The position numbers and the translations under genes were made by a program. Shown here in pieces: positions 27,609 to 38,019 of a stretch of 64,000 nt of DNA. The notes beneath the pieces were generated by a model. The model saw only the letters and a program-made list of their open reading frames with translations, made no database searches and was not told where the DNA came from. Position 1 is the first letter of the stretch. Every line of letters starts with the position of its first letter. The stretch is from Nitrospiria bacterium (GTDB lineage: Bacteria > Nitrospirota > Nitrospiria > JACQBZ01): NCBI GenBank assembly GCA_035498035.1, contig DATKAN010000026.1:104621-168620 (forward strand). Direction: 5' to 3'.

Positions 27609-29294
27609 ATGGGCTCGAACGAGACAAGCAAGTTGAAACCCCGAAGCCGCGATGTGATGGAAGGCCCCGAGCGATCGCCGCACCGGGCCATGTTTCACGC
27701 GATGGGGTTCTCCGATGAACAACTGGCCCGGCCGCATATCGGCGTGGCCAGCTCCTGGAACGAGGTGACGCCGTGCAACATTCACTTGAACCGCCTGGCC
27801 CAGCATGCCAAGGAAGGCGTGCGCGAGGCGGGCGGGATGCCGATCGAATACGGGACGATCGCCGTCAGCGACGGCATCGCGATGGGGCACGAAGGCATGA
27901 AGGCTTCGCTCATGACCCGGGAGGCGATCGCGGACTCAGTCGAGCTGGTGGCCTTCGCCCAGCGGTTCGACGGCCTCGTCACGATCGCCGGCTGCGACAA
28001 GAGCCTGCCGGGGATGGTGATGGCCAGCGCGCGGCTGAACATCCCCTCGGTCTTTATCTACGGCGGCACGATCATGCCCGGAACGTTTCATGGCAAGGAC
28101 GTCACGATCCAGGATGTCTTCGAGGCAGTCGGGGCCTACACCATGGGCAAGATCTCGTCGAGCGAATTGAAGACCCTGGAGAATGCCGCCTGCCCGGGCG
28201 AGGGTTCCTGCGCCGGAATGTTCACGGCCAACACGATGGCCTCGGCGATCGAGGCGCTGGGGATGTCGCTCCCCGGAAGCGCGTCGGTCCCGGCGGTCGA
28301 CGAGAGGCGGATCCGGGTCTGTTTCGAGAGCGGCAAGGCCGTTCTCAATTTACTAAAGCTGGGAATCAAGCCCCGCGACATCATCACGCGCCGGTCGCTT
28401 GAGAACGCGATCGCGGTCTGCGTCTCGATCGGCGGCTCCACGAATTCCGTCCTGCATCTCCTGGCGATCGCCCATGAGTCCGGGGTGAAGCTCCGGATCG
28501 AGGATTACGATCGAATCAGCCGCCGGACGCCCCATATCGCCGATATGAAGCCCGGCGGGCGCTATGTCATGGTCGATCTCGACCGGGTCGGCGGGATCCC
28601 GGTCGTCATGAAGGAACTGCTTTCGGCCGGCTTGCTGCACGGGGACGCGCTGACCGTAACGGGAAAAACGGTGAAAGAAAATCTCAAAGAGGTCCGGTTC
28701 CCGGCCAACCAGGACGTCGTGCATCCCGTCCAATCTCCGATCAATCCCACCGGCGCGATCGTGATCTTGAAGGGCAATCTTGCGCCCGAGGGTTGCGTCG
28801 TGAAAGTCGCCGGGGTGAAGAATCTGACGCATCGGGGTCCGGCCAAGGTGTTTAACCGCGAAGAGGACGCCTTCGCCGCGGTGAAAGCCCGGCGGATCAA
28901 GGCCGGGGACGTGGTCGTCATCCGGTACGAAGGACCGAAGGGCGGGCCGGGGATGCGGGAGATGCTCGCCTTGACGGCGGCGCTGGTCGGGGAGGGTCTG
29001 GGCGATTCGGTGGCGCTGCTGACGGACGGGCGTTTCTCGGGGGCGACGCACGGCTTGATGGCCGGCCATGTTGCCCCCGAGGCGGCCGCGGGCGGACCGA
29101 TCGCGATCGTGAAAAACGGGGACATTATCCGCATCGACGCGACACGGCGCCGGATCGATGTCGAACTGACGGCGAACGAGATCCGGCGGCGGCTTAAGAA
29201 ATGGAAGCCGCTCCGGCCCAAATACACGCACGGCGCGCTCGCCAAGTACGCCCGATACGTCCGGTCCGCCTCCCAAGGGGCGATCTGCGAGTAA
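27609..29294 (+). CDS. ilvD: Dihydroxy-acid dehydratase
   Basis: Iron-sulfur enzyme of valine, leucine and isoleucine synthesis, dehydrating dihydroxy acids to 2-keto acids. The 561 residues are the usual bacterial length. The cluster cysteines are visible in TPCNIHLN (near residue 57), AGCDKSLPG (near residue 125) and [16 protein letters not shown] (near residue 197). The C-terminal [11 protein letters not shown] segment is diagnostic. AAGGAG lies about 8 nt upstream of the ATG. The downstream gene starts 32 nt after the stop. Confidence 0.97.
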   Translation: MGSNETSKLKPRSRDVMEGPERSPHRAMFHAMGFSDEQLARPHIGVASSWNEVTPCNIHLNRLAQHAKEGVREAGGMPIEYGTIAVSDGIAMGHEGMKASLMTREAIADSVELVAFAQRFDGLVTIAGCDKSLPGMVMASARLNIPSVFIYGGTIMPGTFHGKDVTIQDVFEAVGAYTMGKISSSELKTLENAACPGEGSCAGMFTANTMASAIEALGMSLPGSASVPAVDERRIRVCFESGKAVLNLLKLGIKPRDIITRRSLENAIAVCVSIGGSTNSVLHLLAIAHESGVKLRIEDYDRISRRTPHIADMKPGGRYVMVDLDRVGGIPVVMKELLSAGLLHGDALTVTGKTVKENLKEVRFPANQDVVHPVQSPINPTGAIVILKGNLAPEGCVVKVAGVKNLTHRGPAKVFNREEDAFAAVKARRIKAGDVVVIRYEGPKGGPGMREMLALTAALVGEGLGDSVALLTDGRFSGATHGLMAGHVAPEAAAGGPIAIVKNGDIIRIDATRRRIDVELTANEIRRRLKKWKPLRPKYTHGALAKYARYVRSASQGAICE

Positions 29295-29326
29295 TCGTCG
29301 GCGTGACCTCGCGGAAAGGATCTGCG

Positions 29327-29839
29327 ATGTCGGTTTCCAGGAACAAAGACAAATCCCGTCCGGGGGTTCATGCGTTTAAAACCCGGCTCGAATCGATGGG
29401 CGAGGAGGACGCCTGGACCGTCTTCCGAATGCCGTTCTCGGTCGAGGAAGTCTTCGGAACCCGGGCCCGTGTTCCGGTCAAAGGCACGATCAACGGGTTT
29501 CCCTTCCGCTCTTCCCTCTTCCCGATGGGAGAAGGCCAGCATTTTATGATGGTCAACAAAGAGATGTGGGAAGGGGCCAAGATCCAGGAGGGCCGGGCGG
29601 TGGAGGTGGTTCTTGAAAAGGATACCGAACTTCGAAGCGTCGAAATTCCCCGAGATCTGATGACGGCGCTCTCCCAGCACAAGACCGCCCGGAAGCTTTT
29701 TGAGAGCCTGTCCCAACCCCACAAGAAAGAGTATGTCCGTTGGATCGAGTCGGCGAAGCGGCCCGAGACGCGCGAGCGACGGATCCGGATTGCCGTGACG
29801 AGAATCTCGCAGGGCCGGACCTCCGGCGGGGACGAATAA
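29327..29839 (+). CDS. YdeI/DUF1905 domain protein
   Basis: A 170-residue protein. I chose the ATG at 29327, with GGAAAGGA upstream, because the N-terminal extension in the same frame overlaps ilvD. A DUF1905 beta-barrel domain spans about residues 15-105 (FRMPFSVEEVFGTRARVPVKG and FMMVNKEMWEGA). It is followed by a YdeI-type bacteriocin-protection helix pair (LSQPHKKEYVRWIESAKRPE and a TRERRI end). These proteins are linked to stress and antimicrobial-peptide tolerance, but the mechanism is unknown. Confidence 0.85.
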   Translation: MSVSRNKDKSRPGVHAFKTRLESMGEEDAWTVFRMPFSVEEVFGTRARVPVKGTINGFPFRSSLFPMGEGQHFMMVNKEMWEGAKIQEGRAVEVVLEKDTELRSVEIPRDLMTALSQHKTARKLFESLSQPHKKEYVRWIESAKRPETRERRIRIAVTRISQGRTSGGDE

Positions 29840-29846
29840 GGAGCCT

Positions 29847-30530
29847 CTAAAAAAGTTTTTCGAGCTCTTCCGGCCGGATCCCTTCGAGACTTTCGACGAC
29901 CCGTTCCGCGTGGGTGAGTTTTTCCTTCGGATAGGAATTGCTGACCGCGAGGCATTTCATCCCGGCGGCATGGGCGCCCTCGACCCCGTGCAACGAATCC
30001 TCGATCACGAGACATTCCTCCGGCCGGATCGGCGGGGCCGGCTTCGGCTCGGTCTGATTGATTTGGGCCAGGGCGGTCTGAAAGGCCTCGGGGTGCGGTT
30101 TTCCGTTCCGGACGTCCTGCGCCGTCACGAGCACGGGGAACGCCCCGCGCATCCCGCCTTTGTCCAGAGCGAACTTCACCTCGCCGCGAAAGGCGCCGGA
30201 GGCGATCGCGAGCCGGTAGCGGTCCTTGAGATCGTTGACCAGATCCACGACGCCGGGATAGAGGATCAATTCCTGCTGGGAGAGCCGGCGGTAGATTTCC
30301 ATCTTCCGGATAATCAGGTTTTTTAGGATTTTATTGTCGACCGGACGGTTGTGGGCACGCAGGACGGCTTCGAAACAGCCCTTGTCGTCCATCGCGAGAT
30401 ATTTGGAATAGTAGTCCTCGGTGGACAGACGGATCCCTTCCTCTGCCAGCACCTCCCGAAAGGCCGTCAGGTGGTGCGGTTCGCTGTTGACGATCACCCC
30501 GTCGCAATCGAAAATCACCGCGCGTAGCAT
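29847..30530 (-). CDS. HAD-superfamily phosphatase/phosphomutase (beta-PGM-like)
   Basis: A 227-residue HAD hydrolase. Motif I is FDCDGVIVNSE with the nucleophile and acid aspartates, motif II is ASGAF, motif III is the lysine in NGKPHPEAF, and motif IV is IEDSLHGVEGAHAAG. An alpha-helical cap lies between residues 15 and 85. This is typical of the beta-phosphoglucomutase and phosphoglycolate phosphatase group; the glutamate after DGV (NSE) fits sugar-phosphate phosphatases or mutases. The substrate cannot be told from sequence. It lies downstream of dtd on the same strand with a 53-nt gap. Confidence 0.9.
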   Translation of the reverse strand: MLRAVIFDCDGVIVNSEPHHLTAFREVLAEEGIRLSTEDYYSKYLAMDDKGCFEAVLRAHNRPVDNKILKNLIIRKMEIYRRLSQQELILYPGVVDLVNDLKDRYRLAIASGAFRGEVKFALDKGGMRGAFPVLVTAQDVRNGKPHPEAFQTALAQINQTEPKPAPPIRPEECLVIEDSLHGVEGAHAAGMKCLAVSNSYPKEKLTHAERVVESLEGIRPEELEKLF

Positions 30531-30583
30531 AAGATTACTATAGCAAAAATAAAACCGGAGAACAAATCCCCCGGCTTCGGGCC

Positions 30584-31021
30584 TCAGCTTTCAAGGAGAA
30601 ACGTCACCGGGCCGTCGTTGTGAAGCGAGACGATCATCCGCGCGCCGAAGCGGCCGGTTTCGACCGTCAGGCCGGCGGCGATGAGCCGGTCGACAAAGCG
30701 TCGGTATAATTTTTCGGCCCGATCCGGATCCGCGGCCGGGGTGAAACTGGGGCGGGTTCCTTTCGCGACGTCGGCCACCAGCGTGAATTGGGAAACGGCC
30801 AGGACCTGTCCGCCGACCTCTTGAATCGAGCGGTTCATCCGGCCGTTCTCGTCGTCGAAGATCCGGTAGACGCAAATCCGCTCGGCGAGCCGGTCGGCCT
30901 CCCGCTCGCCGTCCTCTTTGGCCACCCCCAGGAGCACGACCAGACCCGGACCGATCCGGCCCACGATCTCTCCCTCCACGCTGACCTGCGCCTCGAGGAC
31001 GCGTTGGATCAGGGCCTTCAT
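30584..31021 (-). CDS. dtd: D-aminoacyl-tRNA deacylase
   Basis: Removes D-amino acids and glycine wrongly attached to tRNAs. I chose the ATG at 31021 (145 residues, [11 protein letters not shown]), which matches the family and overlaps the murJ stop; the longer open frame is inside murJ. The two signatures are SQFTL near residue 78 and the Gly-cisPro motif NDGPVTF at the C-terminus. The 4-nt overlap with murJ indicates coupling. Confidence 0.96.
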   Translation of the reverse strand: MKALIQRVLEAQVSVEGEIVGRIGPGLVVLLGVAKEDGEREADRLAERICVYRIFDDENGRMNRSIQEVGGQVLAVSQFTLVADVAKGTRPSFTPAADPDRAEKLYRRFVDRLIAAGLTVETGRFGARMIVSLHNDGPVTFLLES

Positions 31022-32604
31022 TGCGGCCGGGCCCATTTCTTCGCGATCTTGGCCTTGACCATATCCCAGAGGAAGGCCTGTTCCTCGGATCGCAAGAGTC
31101 GGTTGGCCACGATGTAACTCAAGATCGACAGGCCGATCCCGCCGGAAAGCCAGACCGCCTTTGCGGACCATTCGCCGGGGAAGGACCAGAGGTCCTGGCG
31201 CGCGACGGCCCATCCGATCCCACCGACCGGTATCGTGGCCGCGACGGTGTTTCCGACCGAGCGAAGGATCTCGGTCCAGGCGATGCCGTGGAGGCGGCGG
31301 TTTAAGATCCGGACCAGCAGGCCGAAGTTTACGACGGCCGCCAGAGACGTGGCCAAGGCCAGGCCTCCGTGCAACAACGGCCGCATCAGGAGAAGGCATA
31401 GTACAATATTGACCGCCATGGCCGTGACGGCGACCTTCACCGGCGTCTTCGTGTCCTGCAGGGAATAAAAGGCGGCCACCACGATCCGAATCCCCGCGAA
31501 GGCCGGCAGGCCGAAGCAATAAAACAGCAAGGCGGCGGCCGTGCCGACCGTCGCCTGGGCCGTGAATCGGCCGTGCTGGAAAAAAAGATGGATGATCGGA
31601 ATCCGAAGCGTCATCAGCCCGATCATGGCCGGGATGATGATGAAGAAAACCAGCCGGAGCCCGAATGAGAGCGTCTTCTTCAATTCATGGATCTGGCCGT
31701 CGGAGGTCTGCCGGGCCATCGTCGGGAGGATGGCCGTCCCGAGCGCGACGCCGAAGATTCCCAAGGGAAAGAGGACGAGCCGCATACCGTAAAACAGGTA
31801 GGTCTGGCTGCCTTCGGGAAGATAGGAGGCCAGGAGCGTGTTCACCAGGATGTTCACCTGCGTCACGGACAAACCCACCATCGCCGGCAGGATCAGCCGT
31901 CCGATCCGCTTCACGCCCGGATGAAGCGGATCGAAACGAAATCCGATCATCATCCGGTGGCGCCGGAGACTGGGAAGCTGCATGAAAAACTGGACCGCGC
32001 CGCCGGCCACGACGCCGATCGCCACGCCGAAGATCGGTTCGGTGAGGCGGGGCGACAGCCACAACGCCGCCGTAATGATGCAGACATTGAACATCACGGG
32101 CGAGAAGGCCGGCACGGCGAAGGCCCGCAGCGAATTGAGCATGCCCATCGTGAGCGCGGCCAGGCTGATGAACAGGAGGTAGGGAAACATGAAGCGGCTC
32201 AGCATCGTGGTCAGGTCGAATTTCCCCGGTTCGGCCGCGAAGCCCGGCGCGATGGCCCCGACGATCCAGGGGGCGGCGAGGATGGACAGGAGGCAGATGA
32301 CGGCCACGGTCGTCAGCAGGACCGTGAAGACGGCCGAGGCCAGTTCGCGGGCCTCTTCCTTCGTCCGTTTACCGAGGTATTCCGTGAAGACGGGGATGAA
32401 GGCCGCCGACATGGAGCCCTCCGCGAACAGCTCGCGGAGCATGTTGGGGATCCGGTAGGCGACGAAGAAGGCGTCGGCGGCCATGCCGGCCCCGAAGAGG
32501 CGGGCCAGGACCATGTCCCGGACGAAGCCCATGATCCGGCTGGAAAAGGTGGCGAGACCGATCAATCCGGCGGCCTTGGCGATCTGTCGGCGTTCTTGGG
32601 TCAA
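31018..32604 (-). CDS. murJ: Lipid II flippase
   Basis: Polytopic MurJ/MviN protein of 528 residues with about 14 transmembrane helices, which moves lipid II across the inner membrane for peptidoglycan synthesis. Typical segments are [19 protein letters not shown] at the N-terminus, [25 protein letters not shown], and a later [20 protein letters not shown]. The start appears to be TTG (32604) without a good ribosome binding site. A 24-bp palindrome begins 10 nt upstream, so expression may be influenced by RNA structure. Confidence 0.95.
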   Translation of the reverse strand: MTQERRQIAKAAGLIGLATFSSRIMGFVRDMVLARLFGAGMAADAFFVAYRIPNMLRELFAEGSMSAAFIPVFTEYLGKRTKEEARELASAVFTVLLTTVAVICLLSILAAPWIVGAIAPGFAAEPGKFDLTTMLSRFMFPYLLFISLAALTMGMLNSLRAFAVPAFSPVMFNVCIITAALWLSPRLTEPIFGVAIGVVAGGAVQFFMQLPSLRRHRMMIGFRFDPLHPGVKRIGRLILPAMVGLSVTQVNILVNTLLASYLPEGSQTYLFYGMRLVLFPLGIFGVALGTAILPTMARQTSDGQIHELKKTLSFGLRLVFFIIIPAMIGLMTLRIPIIHLFFQHGRFTAQATVGTAAALLFYCFGLPAFAGIRIVVAAFYSLQDTKTPVKVAVTAMAVNIVLCLLLMRPLLHGGLALATSLAAVVNFGLLVRILNRRLHGIAWTEILRSVGNTVAATIPVGGIGWAVARQDLWSFPGEWSAKAVWLSGGIGLSILSYIVANRLLRSEEQAFLWDMVKAKIAKKWARPQ

Positions 32605-32614
32605 ATATGTTGGC

Positions 32615-32692
32615 AGGGGCAGGGCGCGCCCTGCCCCTATTATCCCGAAGATATTATTTGTTATGTGAGGGCCTGCGGCCGTAGGCCCCTAC
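32615..32692. repeat. R3 palindromic repeats in the murJ-rpsT divergent region
   Basis: A perfect 24-bp palindrome (32615-32638; half site AGGGGCAGGGCG) is followed by a second inverted repeat, GGGCCT at 32669-32674 with AGGCCC at 32683-32688, ending in CCTAC. Similar GGGGC/GCCCCTAC units are at 47146 and 60975. Confidence 0.75.
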
Positions 32693-32702
32693 GAAAATTT
32701 CC

Positions 32703-32732
32703 TTGACTGTCATAACGCCTTCATGGTACAAA
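32703..32732 (+). promoter_or_regulatory. Promoter for rpsT
   Basis: TTGACT at 32703-32708, then 18 nt, then TACAAA at 32727-32732 preceded by TGG (extended -10). The rpsT ATG lies 41 nt downstream, with AAGGAG 5 nt before it. Confidence 0.55.
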
Positions 32733-32773
32733 TCGACACCTTCGGATTCACCCGAACACAAAAAGGAGTTTAA

Positions 32774-33055
32774 ATGGCTGATCACGCGTCCGCGATCAAA
32801 CAAGCACGAAAGTCGAAAAAACGCCACACCCGGAACCAGCTTGTGGTATCCTCGCTGAGAACGCTCGTCAAGAAGATGAACGCCGCGATGGCGGCTAAAA
32901 AACTGGACGAGGCGAAGGCCCTTTTGCTCAAGGCCACCTCGGCCTTCGACCGGGCCGTCACGAAAGGCGTCCTGCACCGGAACACCGCTTCCCGCAAGAT
33001 CTCCCGCCTGACATCAAAGGTAAAGAAGGGGTTGCCGACCCAGAAATCGGCGTAG
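32774..33055 (+). CDS. rpsT: Ribosomal protein bS20
   Basis: Small-subunit protein of 93 residues, rich in Lys, Arg and Ala and predicted to be all helical. It starts MADHASAIKQARKSKKRH, as usual for S20, and contains HRNTASRKISRL near the C-terminus. A strong AAGGAG ribosome binding site precedes the ATG. Its last 42 nt overlap the 3' end of holA on the opposite strand. Confidence 0.96.
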   Translation: MADHASAIKQARKSKKRHTRNQLVVSSLRTLVKKMNAAMAAKKLDEAKALLLKATSAFDRAVTKGVLHRNTASRKISRLTSKVKKGLPTQKSA

Positions 33056-34081
33056 CCCTTTCTGCTTTCCGGAGCACAGGTCGAACACCAGAAGCTCTAA
33101 GAGCAGTTTGGGGGAAAGGGCGCCCCCTTTGAGCCCGGCGTCCGTTTCGAGGAAACGCTGAAAGGCCCAGCGAAGGTCTTTTTCCGCATAGGCCTGGGCC
33201 GAGGCGATCACGGGCCCGGCGGCCCATTGACCCAGTCCGAACATCCGCATCAGGGCCGCATCGGAATGCCCGGCCTGCATCGCGCGTTTCACTTTCCAGA
33301 CCAGCCGAAACCGGTAGCCGACCGTCGACAGGATTTTCAGCGGCGGTTCGCCTTCCTCCAGCAAGCGCGTCAGCGTCCGAAGGGAGGATGCCAGGTGGCG
33401 CCGAGACAGGGCGCCCAGCAGGTCGTACACCGAGGCCCCGCCCGAGGCGCTGCAGGCCCGCTGCACGTCCTCCAGTTCGATCGTCTCTTGTTGGTCGCTG
33501 CCGAGGACGGCCTTCGTCAGTTCATTCTGAAGCGGAAAAAGATCGCGTCCGACCCGCTCCTTCAAGAAAAGCACGGCGTCCTCCGAAATGACGCGGCCCA
33601 GGGATTTGGCCTGGGCCTTGAGCCAGGCCGTGACCTGCGCATCGGTGAGGGGCCTGGCGTCCATGACGGCGGCCTGGGCTTTCAACGCCTGAAAAAACGA
33701 CCGCCGCGCATCGAACTTCGGGGCGATGCAGACGAAGCAGGTGGTCGGGGAAGGATTCTTGATATAGGCCACGAGGCGGTTGGCCTCGGCGGCCGGGAGC
33801 TGATCGGCGTTCTTGAGCAGGACCAGTCGCCGCTGGGCGAAGGCCGGGAGGCTCTCAACGGCCGTCAGGATGGCGTCAGCGGAGGACGATTCGCCGTCCA
33901 GAACGGTGTAATTAAAGTCTTTCGTCGCGGGATCGACGACGGCGCGAAGCAGCCGGTCCATGGCGGCCTGGATCAGGAATTCCTCCTCCCCGGTGAAGAG
34001 ATAAACCGGGGAGACGGTTCCGCGTTCCAGCGTGTGAAGGAAGTCATGATAGCTAAACACCCCGGGACGGGAGGGCATCAA
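33014..34081 (-). CDS. holA: DNA polymerase III subunit delta
   Basis: Clamp-loader delta subunit (355 residues) that opens the beta sliding clamp. The N-terminal AAA+-like domain starts with PVYLFTGEEEFLIQAAMDRL. The typical central block TTCFVCIAPKFDARRSFFQALK is followed by a lid and a C-terminal collar domain (LLELLVFDLCSGKQKG). The start overlaps the lptE stop by 4 nt, completing a leuS-lptE-holA operon that is widespread in bacteria. The 3' end overlaps rpsT by 42 nt, convergently. Confidence 0.94.
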   Translation of the reverse strand: MMPSRPGVFSYHDFLHTLERGTVSPVYLFTGEEEFLIQAAMDRLLRAVVDPATKDFNYTVLDGESSSADAILTAVESLPAFAQRRLVLLKNADQLPAAEANRLVAYIKNPSPTTCFVCIAPKFDARRSFFQALKAQAAVMDARPLTDAQVTAWLKAQAKSLGRVISEDAVLFLKERVGRDLFPLQNELTKAVLGSDQQETIELEDVQRACSASGGASVYDLLGALSRRHLASSLRTLTRLLEEGEPPLKILSTVGYRFRLVWKVKRAMQAGHSDAALMRMFGLGQWAAGPVIASAQAYAEKDLRWAFQRFLETDAGLKGGALSPKLLLELLVFDLCSGKQKGLRRFLGRQPLLYL

Positions 34082-34677
34082 AACCCCTCCAGAACACGGT
34101 GGACGACGTTTTCGGCAAATTGCTTGCTGGCCTCCGCGACCGCGTGGTCCTCCGCCACCTGGTTCGCGGCCGTGTCGGGGTTGACGAGGTATTCCGCGAC
34201 CGCCTCCATTCCGGCGTCATTCCAGAGGACCTTCTTCGTGCGGGGGGCCTCGACCGCGACCGCGGCCCGGATAATGACCCGGTACTCCAGCACCACGCTC
34301 CGGGTGCGGTCGAAGGACAGGGGCGTGAGTCCGTAGGAGACGATCGTTCCCTTCACCACGAGATCGGCCTCATCCGGATCGTTCACGACCTTCAAGCGGC
34401 TGTTCGTCAAAAACTCCTGTTTGACGGCCGCGGTCAAGGTTTGCTCCAGCGTGGACTCGAAGGTGTTGTTGTGAAAAACCGGAACGGCGATCGTCTGGAT
34501 ATCGGGCGGAAGCCGGTTGCTGCCGGAAAGATGGTAGCCGCAGCCGGCGGGAAGGAGGGAAAGGATCAAGGCGCCCAGTAGAAATGTCGGGGCGGGCCTG
34601 TGCGCCCGCTCTGGTTGCGGGCGGCCTCTCCGGGCCGCCCCACCGTTGGATTGTTTGACCAATCCGTGAATTTTCAT
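34078..34677 (-). CDS. lptE: LPS-assembly lipoprotein LptE
   Basis: Outer-membrane lipoprotein that plugs LptD in lipopolysaccharide export. I chose the ATG at 34677, overlapping the leuS stop (ATGA), giving 199 residues; the frame upstream is inside leuS. After an unusually long basic N-region of about 30 residues comes a hydrophobic stretch and the lipobox PAGC with CGYHLSG, the typical LptE mature N-terminus. [16 protein letters not shown] and the C-terminal helix with [13 protein letters not shown] fit the family. Confidence 0.92.
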   Translation of the reverse strand: MKIHGLVKQSNGGAARRGRPQPERAHRPAPTFLLGALILSLLPAGCGYHLSGSNRLPPDIQTIAVPVFHNNTFESTLEQTLTAAVKQEFLTNSRLKVVNDPDEADLVVKGTIVSYGLTPLSFDRTRSVVLEYRVIIRAAVAVEAPRTKKVLWNDAGMEAVAEYLVNPDTAANQVAEDHAVAEASKQFAENVVHRVLEGF

Positions 34678-37397
34678 ACGACGATATTCACCAATTTGCC
34701 TTGGACGTAGACCACCTTCTTCGGCGCCCGTCCCTTCATCCAATCCCTGATCTTTCCATCGGCCAAGGCCCGGTTTCGAATGCCCTCTTCGTCCAGATCG
34801 GCCGGGACGCGGATCTGGCTTCGCAGTTTCCCGTTGATCTGGAGAACGATCGTGACCTCGTCGGTCTTCAGACAGGCCTCGTCCCAATTCGGCCAGGGCT
34901 GACGGAAGACGCCGTCGGCGCGGCCCAGTCGTTTCCAGAGTTCCTCGGCGATATGAGGGGCAAAGGGGGAGATCAGGATGACAAGGGTCCGGACCGCCTC
35001 GTCCAATGCAGGGGCTCGCGTCGCCCCCTCCACCGGCGAAGCCGGCTGGAGCCTCCCCCTCTCGCTCGCTTCCGCTCGCCGGGTATCTACTGCCTGGCCG
35101 GTTAGAGCCGTTCCGACTTCGCGTTCCCGTTCGGTGATCGAGTTGTAAAACTCCATGAGTGCGGCGATGGCCGTGTTGAACTGGAAGTCATGATCCAGGT
35201 CTTCCGTCACTTTTTTGACGGTCTGGTGTGTCTTGCGACGAAGGGCGGTCTCTTGCGGTTCGACGGGCCGATCGGGATCCAGATGTCCAACCGCGGGAGC
35301 CGATGCCTTTGCGGCCCCGTATTGGGTCACCAGGCGCCAGACGCGGTTTAAAAACCGTGCGGCGCCCTCGACGCCCGCGTCGTTCCATTCGAGGTCCTTT
35401 TCCGGAGGGGCGGCAAAAAGGGAGAACAGCCGGGCCGTGTCCGCGCCGTATTTGGCGATGAGTTGTTCGGGGTCGACGATGTTCTTTTTGGATTTGGACA
35501 TCTTCTCGACCCGGCCCCGTTCGACCGGCCGCCTGCAGTGCGGGCAGCGCCACCCCTCCCTCTCCGAGCCGATCACCTCGCCGGGAAACAACCAGCCGTG
35601 TTCTTCGCAACGGTAGGTCTCCATGCAGACCATTCCCTGGGTCAGCAGGTTCGTGAAGGGTTCGTTCACCTTCACGAGTCCCAGATCCCGGATGACCTTG
35701 GTGAAGAAACGGGCGTAGAGCAGATGGAGCACCGCATGCTCGATTCCGCCGATGTATTGATCCACCGGCATCCAGTAGTCGGCTTCCGGACGCTCGAACG
35801 GAGCCGAATCGAGTCGGGGCGATAGATACCGGAGGAAATACCACGAGGAATCGACGAAGGTGTCCATCGTGTCGGTTTCCCGACGGGCGGAGCCCTTGCA
35901 TTTCGGGCATTTTACATTCAGAAATTTTTTGTCCGCGGCCAGCGGCGAGCCGCCCTTTCCCGTAAAGGCGACGTCCTGCGGCAGCGTGACGGGCAGGTCC
36001 TCGTAGGGGACCGGAACCGTCCCGCAGGTTTCGCAATAGAGGATCGGGATCGGCGTGCCCCAGTACCGCTGCCGGGAGATGCCCCAGTCGCGGAGCTTGT
36101 AATTGACCCGGCGCGCGCCGCGTTTTTCGGATTCGAGGGTGTCCGCGATCTTCTCCTGCGCCTCGCGGGGGGACGAGCCGGAGAATTTCCCGGAGTGGAC
36201 GAGCCGTCCGGCCTCCTCGACATAGGCCGCCGTCAGGTCTTCCGACCGGAGGGTTCCCTCCGGCCCGCCTGAGGCGGGCTGGATCACGACCCGGACGGGA
36301 ATTCCGTATTTTTTGGCGAACTCAAAATCGCGCTGGTCGTGAGCCGGAACGCACATGATCGCGCCGGTTCCGTATTCCATCAGAACGAAATTCCCGATCC
36401 AGACCGGGACGCGCTCGGATGTCATCGGGTTGATCGCATGGGCGCCGGTGAAGACCCCCTCTTTTTCGATGTCCTCGGCGATCCGAACCGACTTGTCCTG
36501 CTTCTTGATCCGCTCCACGAAGGTCCGGACGGCGGCCGCTTCCTTTTTCCCGCGGATGATCTCCTCCACCATCGGATGCTCGGGCGCCAGCGTCACGAAG
36601 GTCGCGCCGAACAGCGTGTCGGGGCGGGTGGTGAAGATCCGGACCGCCTTGTCGGAATCGTCGGCCAGCGGGAAGTCGGCCTCGACGCCGATGCTCTTGC
36701 CGATCCAGTTCCGCTGCATCGTCAGGACCCGTTCGGGCCAGCCGGTCAAGCGGTCGCATTCGGAAAGCAGCTCCTCGGCGTAGGCCGTGATTCTGAAGAA
36801 CCACTGTTCCAGCTCCTTTTGGACGACGGTGCTGCCGCATCGCCAGCAGGTCCCGTCGATCACCTGCTCGTTGGCCAGGACCGTTTCGCACGACGGGCAC
36901 CAGTTGACCGAAGACTTTTTTTTGTAGGCCAGCCCGCGCTCATACATTTTGAGGAAGAACCACTGGTTCCATCTGTAGTAGTCCGGGTCGCAGGTCGCCA
37001 CCTCGCGTTCCCAGTCGTAGGAGAGGCCCAGCCGCTTGAGCTGCGTCCGCATGGTGGCGATGTTTTCCTTCGTCCACTTCGACGGGTGAACCCCCCGTTC
37101 GATCGCGGCGTTCTCGGCCGGGAGGCCGAAGGCGTCCCATCCCATCGGGTGAAGAACGTTGAAGCCGCGCATGCTTTTGTATCGGGCGACGACGTCCCCG
37201 ATCACGTAATTGCGGACGTGGCCCATGTGAATCCGGCCGGACGGGTAGGGAAACATCACGAGACAGTAATACTTCGCCCGCTTCGGATCTTTGGCTACGC
37301 GAAAGGCCTTGCCGGTCTCCCATTGCCGCTGCCAGGCCGGCTCGATGGCTTGCGGGCTGTAGGCCTCGGGCCGTTGTGAGGTCATCTCTTGTGTCAT
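34674..37397 (-). CDS. leuS: Leucyl-tRNA synthetase with an in-frame repeat-derived insertion
   Basis: Class I synthetase of 907 residues, longer than most bacterial LeuRS. The HIGH motif is HMGH in [13 protein letters not shown] (near residue 55) and the KMSKS motif is [10 protein letters not shown] near residue 645. A zinc-ribbon CPSCETV...CWRCG and further CETCG/CPKC pairs are present, and a CP1 editing domain lies between about residues 220 and 420. In the anticodon-binding region, about 31 codons (35011-35100) that are absent from the family consist of an R1 repeat copy without stop codons. The frame is intact on both sides. It is the first gene of leuS-lptE-holA. Confidence 0.97.
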   Translation of the reverse strand: MTQEMTSQRPEAYSPQAIEPAWQRQWETGKAFRVAKDPKRAKYYCLVMFPYPSGRIHMGHVRNYVIGDVVARYKSMRGFNVLHPMGWDAFGLPAENAAIERGVHPSKWTKENIATMRTQLKRLGLSYDWEREVATCDPDYYRWNQWFFLKMYERGLAYKKKSSVNWCPSCETVLANEQVIDGTCWRCGSTVVQKELEQWFFRITAYAEELLSECDRLTGWPERVLTMQRNWIGKSIGVEADFPLADDSDKAVRIFTTRPDTLFGATFVTLAPEHPMVEEIIRGKKEAAAVRTFVERIKKQDKSVRIAEDIEKEGVFTGAHAINPMTSERVPVWIGNFVLMEYGTGAIMCVPAHDQRDFEFAKKYGIPVRVVIQPASGGPEGTLRSEDLTAAYVEEAGRLVHSGKFSGSSPREAQEKIADTLESEKRGARRVNYKLRDWGISRQRYWGTPIPILYCETCGTVPVPYEDLPVTLPQDVAFTGKGGSPLAADKKFLNVKCPKCKGSARRETDTMDTFVDSSWYFLRYLSPRLDSAPFERPEADYWMPVDQYIGGIEHAVLHLLYARFFTKVIRDLGLVKVNEPFTNLLTQGMVCMETYRCEEHGWLFPGEVIGSEREGWRCPHCRRPVERGRVEKMSKSKKNIVDPEQLIAKYGADTARLFSLFAAPPEKDLEWNDAGVEGAARFLNRVWRLVTQYGAAKASAPAVGHLDPDRPVEPQETALRRKTHQTVKKVTEDLDHDFQFNTAIAALMEFYNSITEREREVGTALTGQAVDTRRAEASERGRLQPASPVEGATRAPALDEAVRTLVILISPFAPHIAEELWKRLGRADGVFRQPWPNWDEACLKTDEVTIVLQINGKLRSQIRVPADLDEEGIRNRALADGKIRDWMKGRAPKKVVYVQGKLVNIVV
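35011..35100 (-). repeat. R1 dispersed repeat, copy 3, translated inside leuS
   Basis: GGGGCTCGCGTCGCCCCCTC, the GGCGAAGCC hairpin core and CTCCCCCTCTCGCTCG match the intergenic copies at 11198 and 51314. The ACTCGACTGAGCTCGTCGAA module is missing here, leaving an in-frame length. The strong match ends near 35082; the flanks to 35100 are also absent from normal LeuRS. Confidence 0.85.
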
Positions 37398-37499
37398 GCC
37401 GACGCTCGTAGTGTGCGGTTTGTCAGGGCTTTTAAATTAACACAGTGGGGGGTATTTATCAAGAACGCCGTCCGGGAAGCGGGGCGCCGATTTCACCCA

Positions 37500-37931
37500 T
37501 CACTTGTCGCGACAACGGCTGCAAAACCCGTAGAAGGTGATCGACAGGTTCGCTTTTTTGAAATCGTGAATGTCCTGGAGCGCGCGCTCAACCCGTTCAA
37601 AGAAATGAGGCTTGCCCTTGCTCACCTTTCCGCAGGCCTTGCAGATGATGAAGTGGTGCACCGGCCGTTCGAACACGAACTGATAGCGTCGCCCTTTGCG
37701 GGCCACGCGCAGCTCTTGGATGATGCTGAGCGCCTTCAACATTTCAAGATTGCGGTAGACGCTCGACCGGTTGATTCCCGGGAGCCGATCCTGAAGGTGC
37801 GTCTGGATTTCGGGAAGCGAAAGAGAACGGGCGTGGTTGTCGATGAAGAACTGAATCAGGATCTGCCGGGCCGGCGTGACGCGCTGACGGTTATGGCGCA
37901 AGACGGCCAAAAGGTCTTTGTGCTTTCGCAT
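37500..37931 (-). CDS. Fur-family transcriptional regulator
   Basis: A 143-residue metal- or peroxide-responsive repressor. The winged-helix domain spans residues 1-85, with RQRVTPARQILIQFF and the recognition segment LPGINRSSVYRNLEML. The dimerisation and metal domain has HHFIICKACGKV and a C-terminal CSRC, the two CxxC pairs of a structural zinc site. Which member it is (Fur, Zur, PerR or Nur) cannot be decided by eye. It is divergent from the hydrogenase-like operon, and a perfect palindrome lies between them at 38020-38037, so autoregulation and control of the operon are plausible. Confidence 0.9.
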   Translation of the reverse strand: MRKHKDLLAVLRHNRQRVTPARQILIQFFIDNHARSLSLPEIQTHLQDRLPGINRSSVYRNLEMLKALSIIQELRVARKGRRYQFVFERPVHHFIICKACGKVSKGKPHFFERVERALQDIHDFKKANLSITFYGFCSRCRDK

Positions 37932-38019
37932 CGGAAGGATCTCCTCGGAATCGTTGGACGGGTGGCGTCCCCCTTTCTAGATGCTACATGAAGCGCCTTT
38001 TAAATGCAAAAAATAACTA

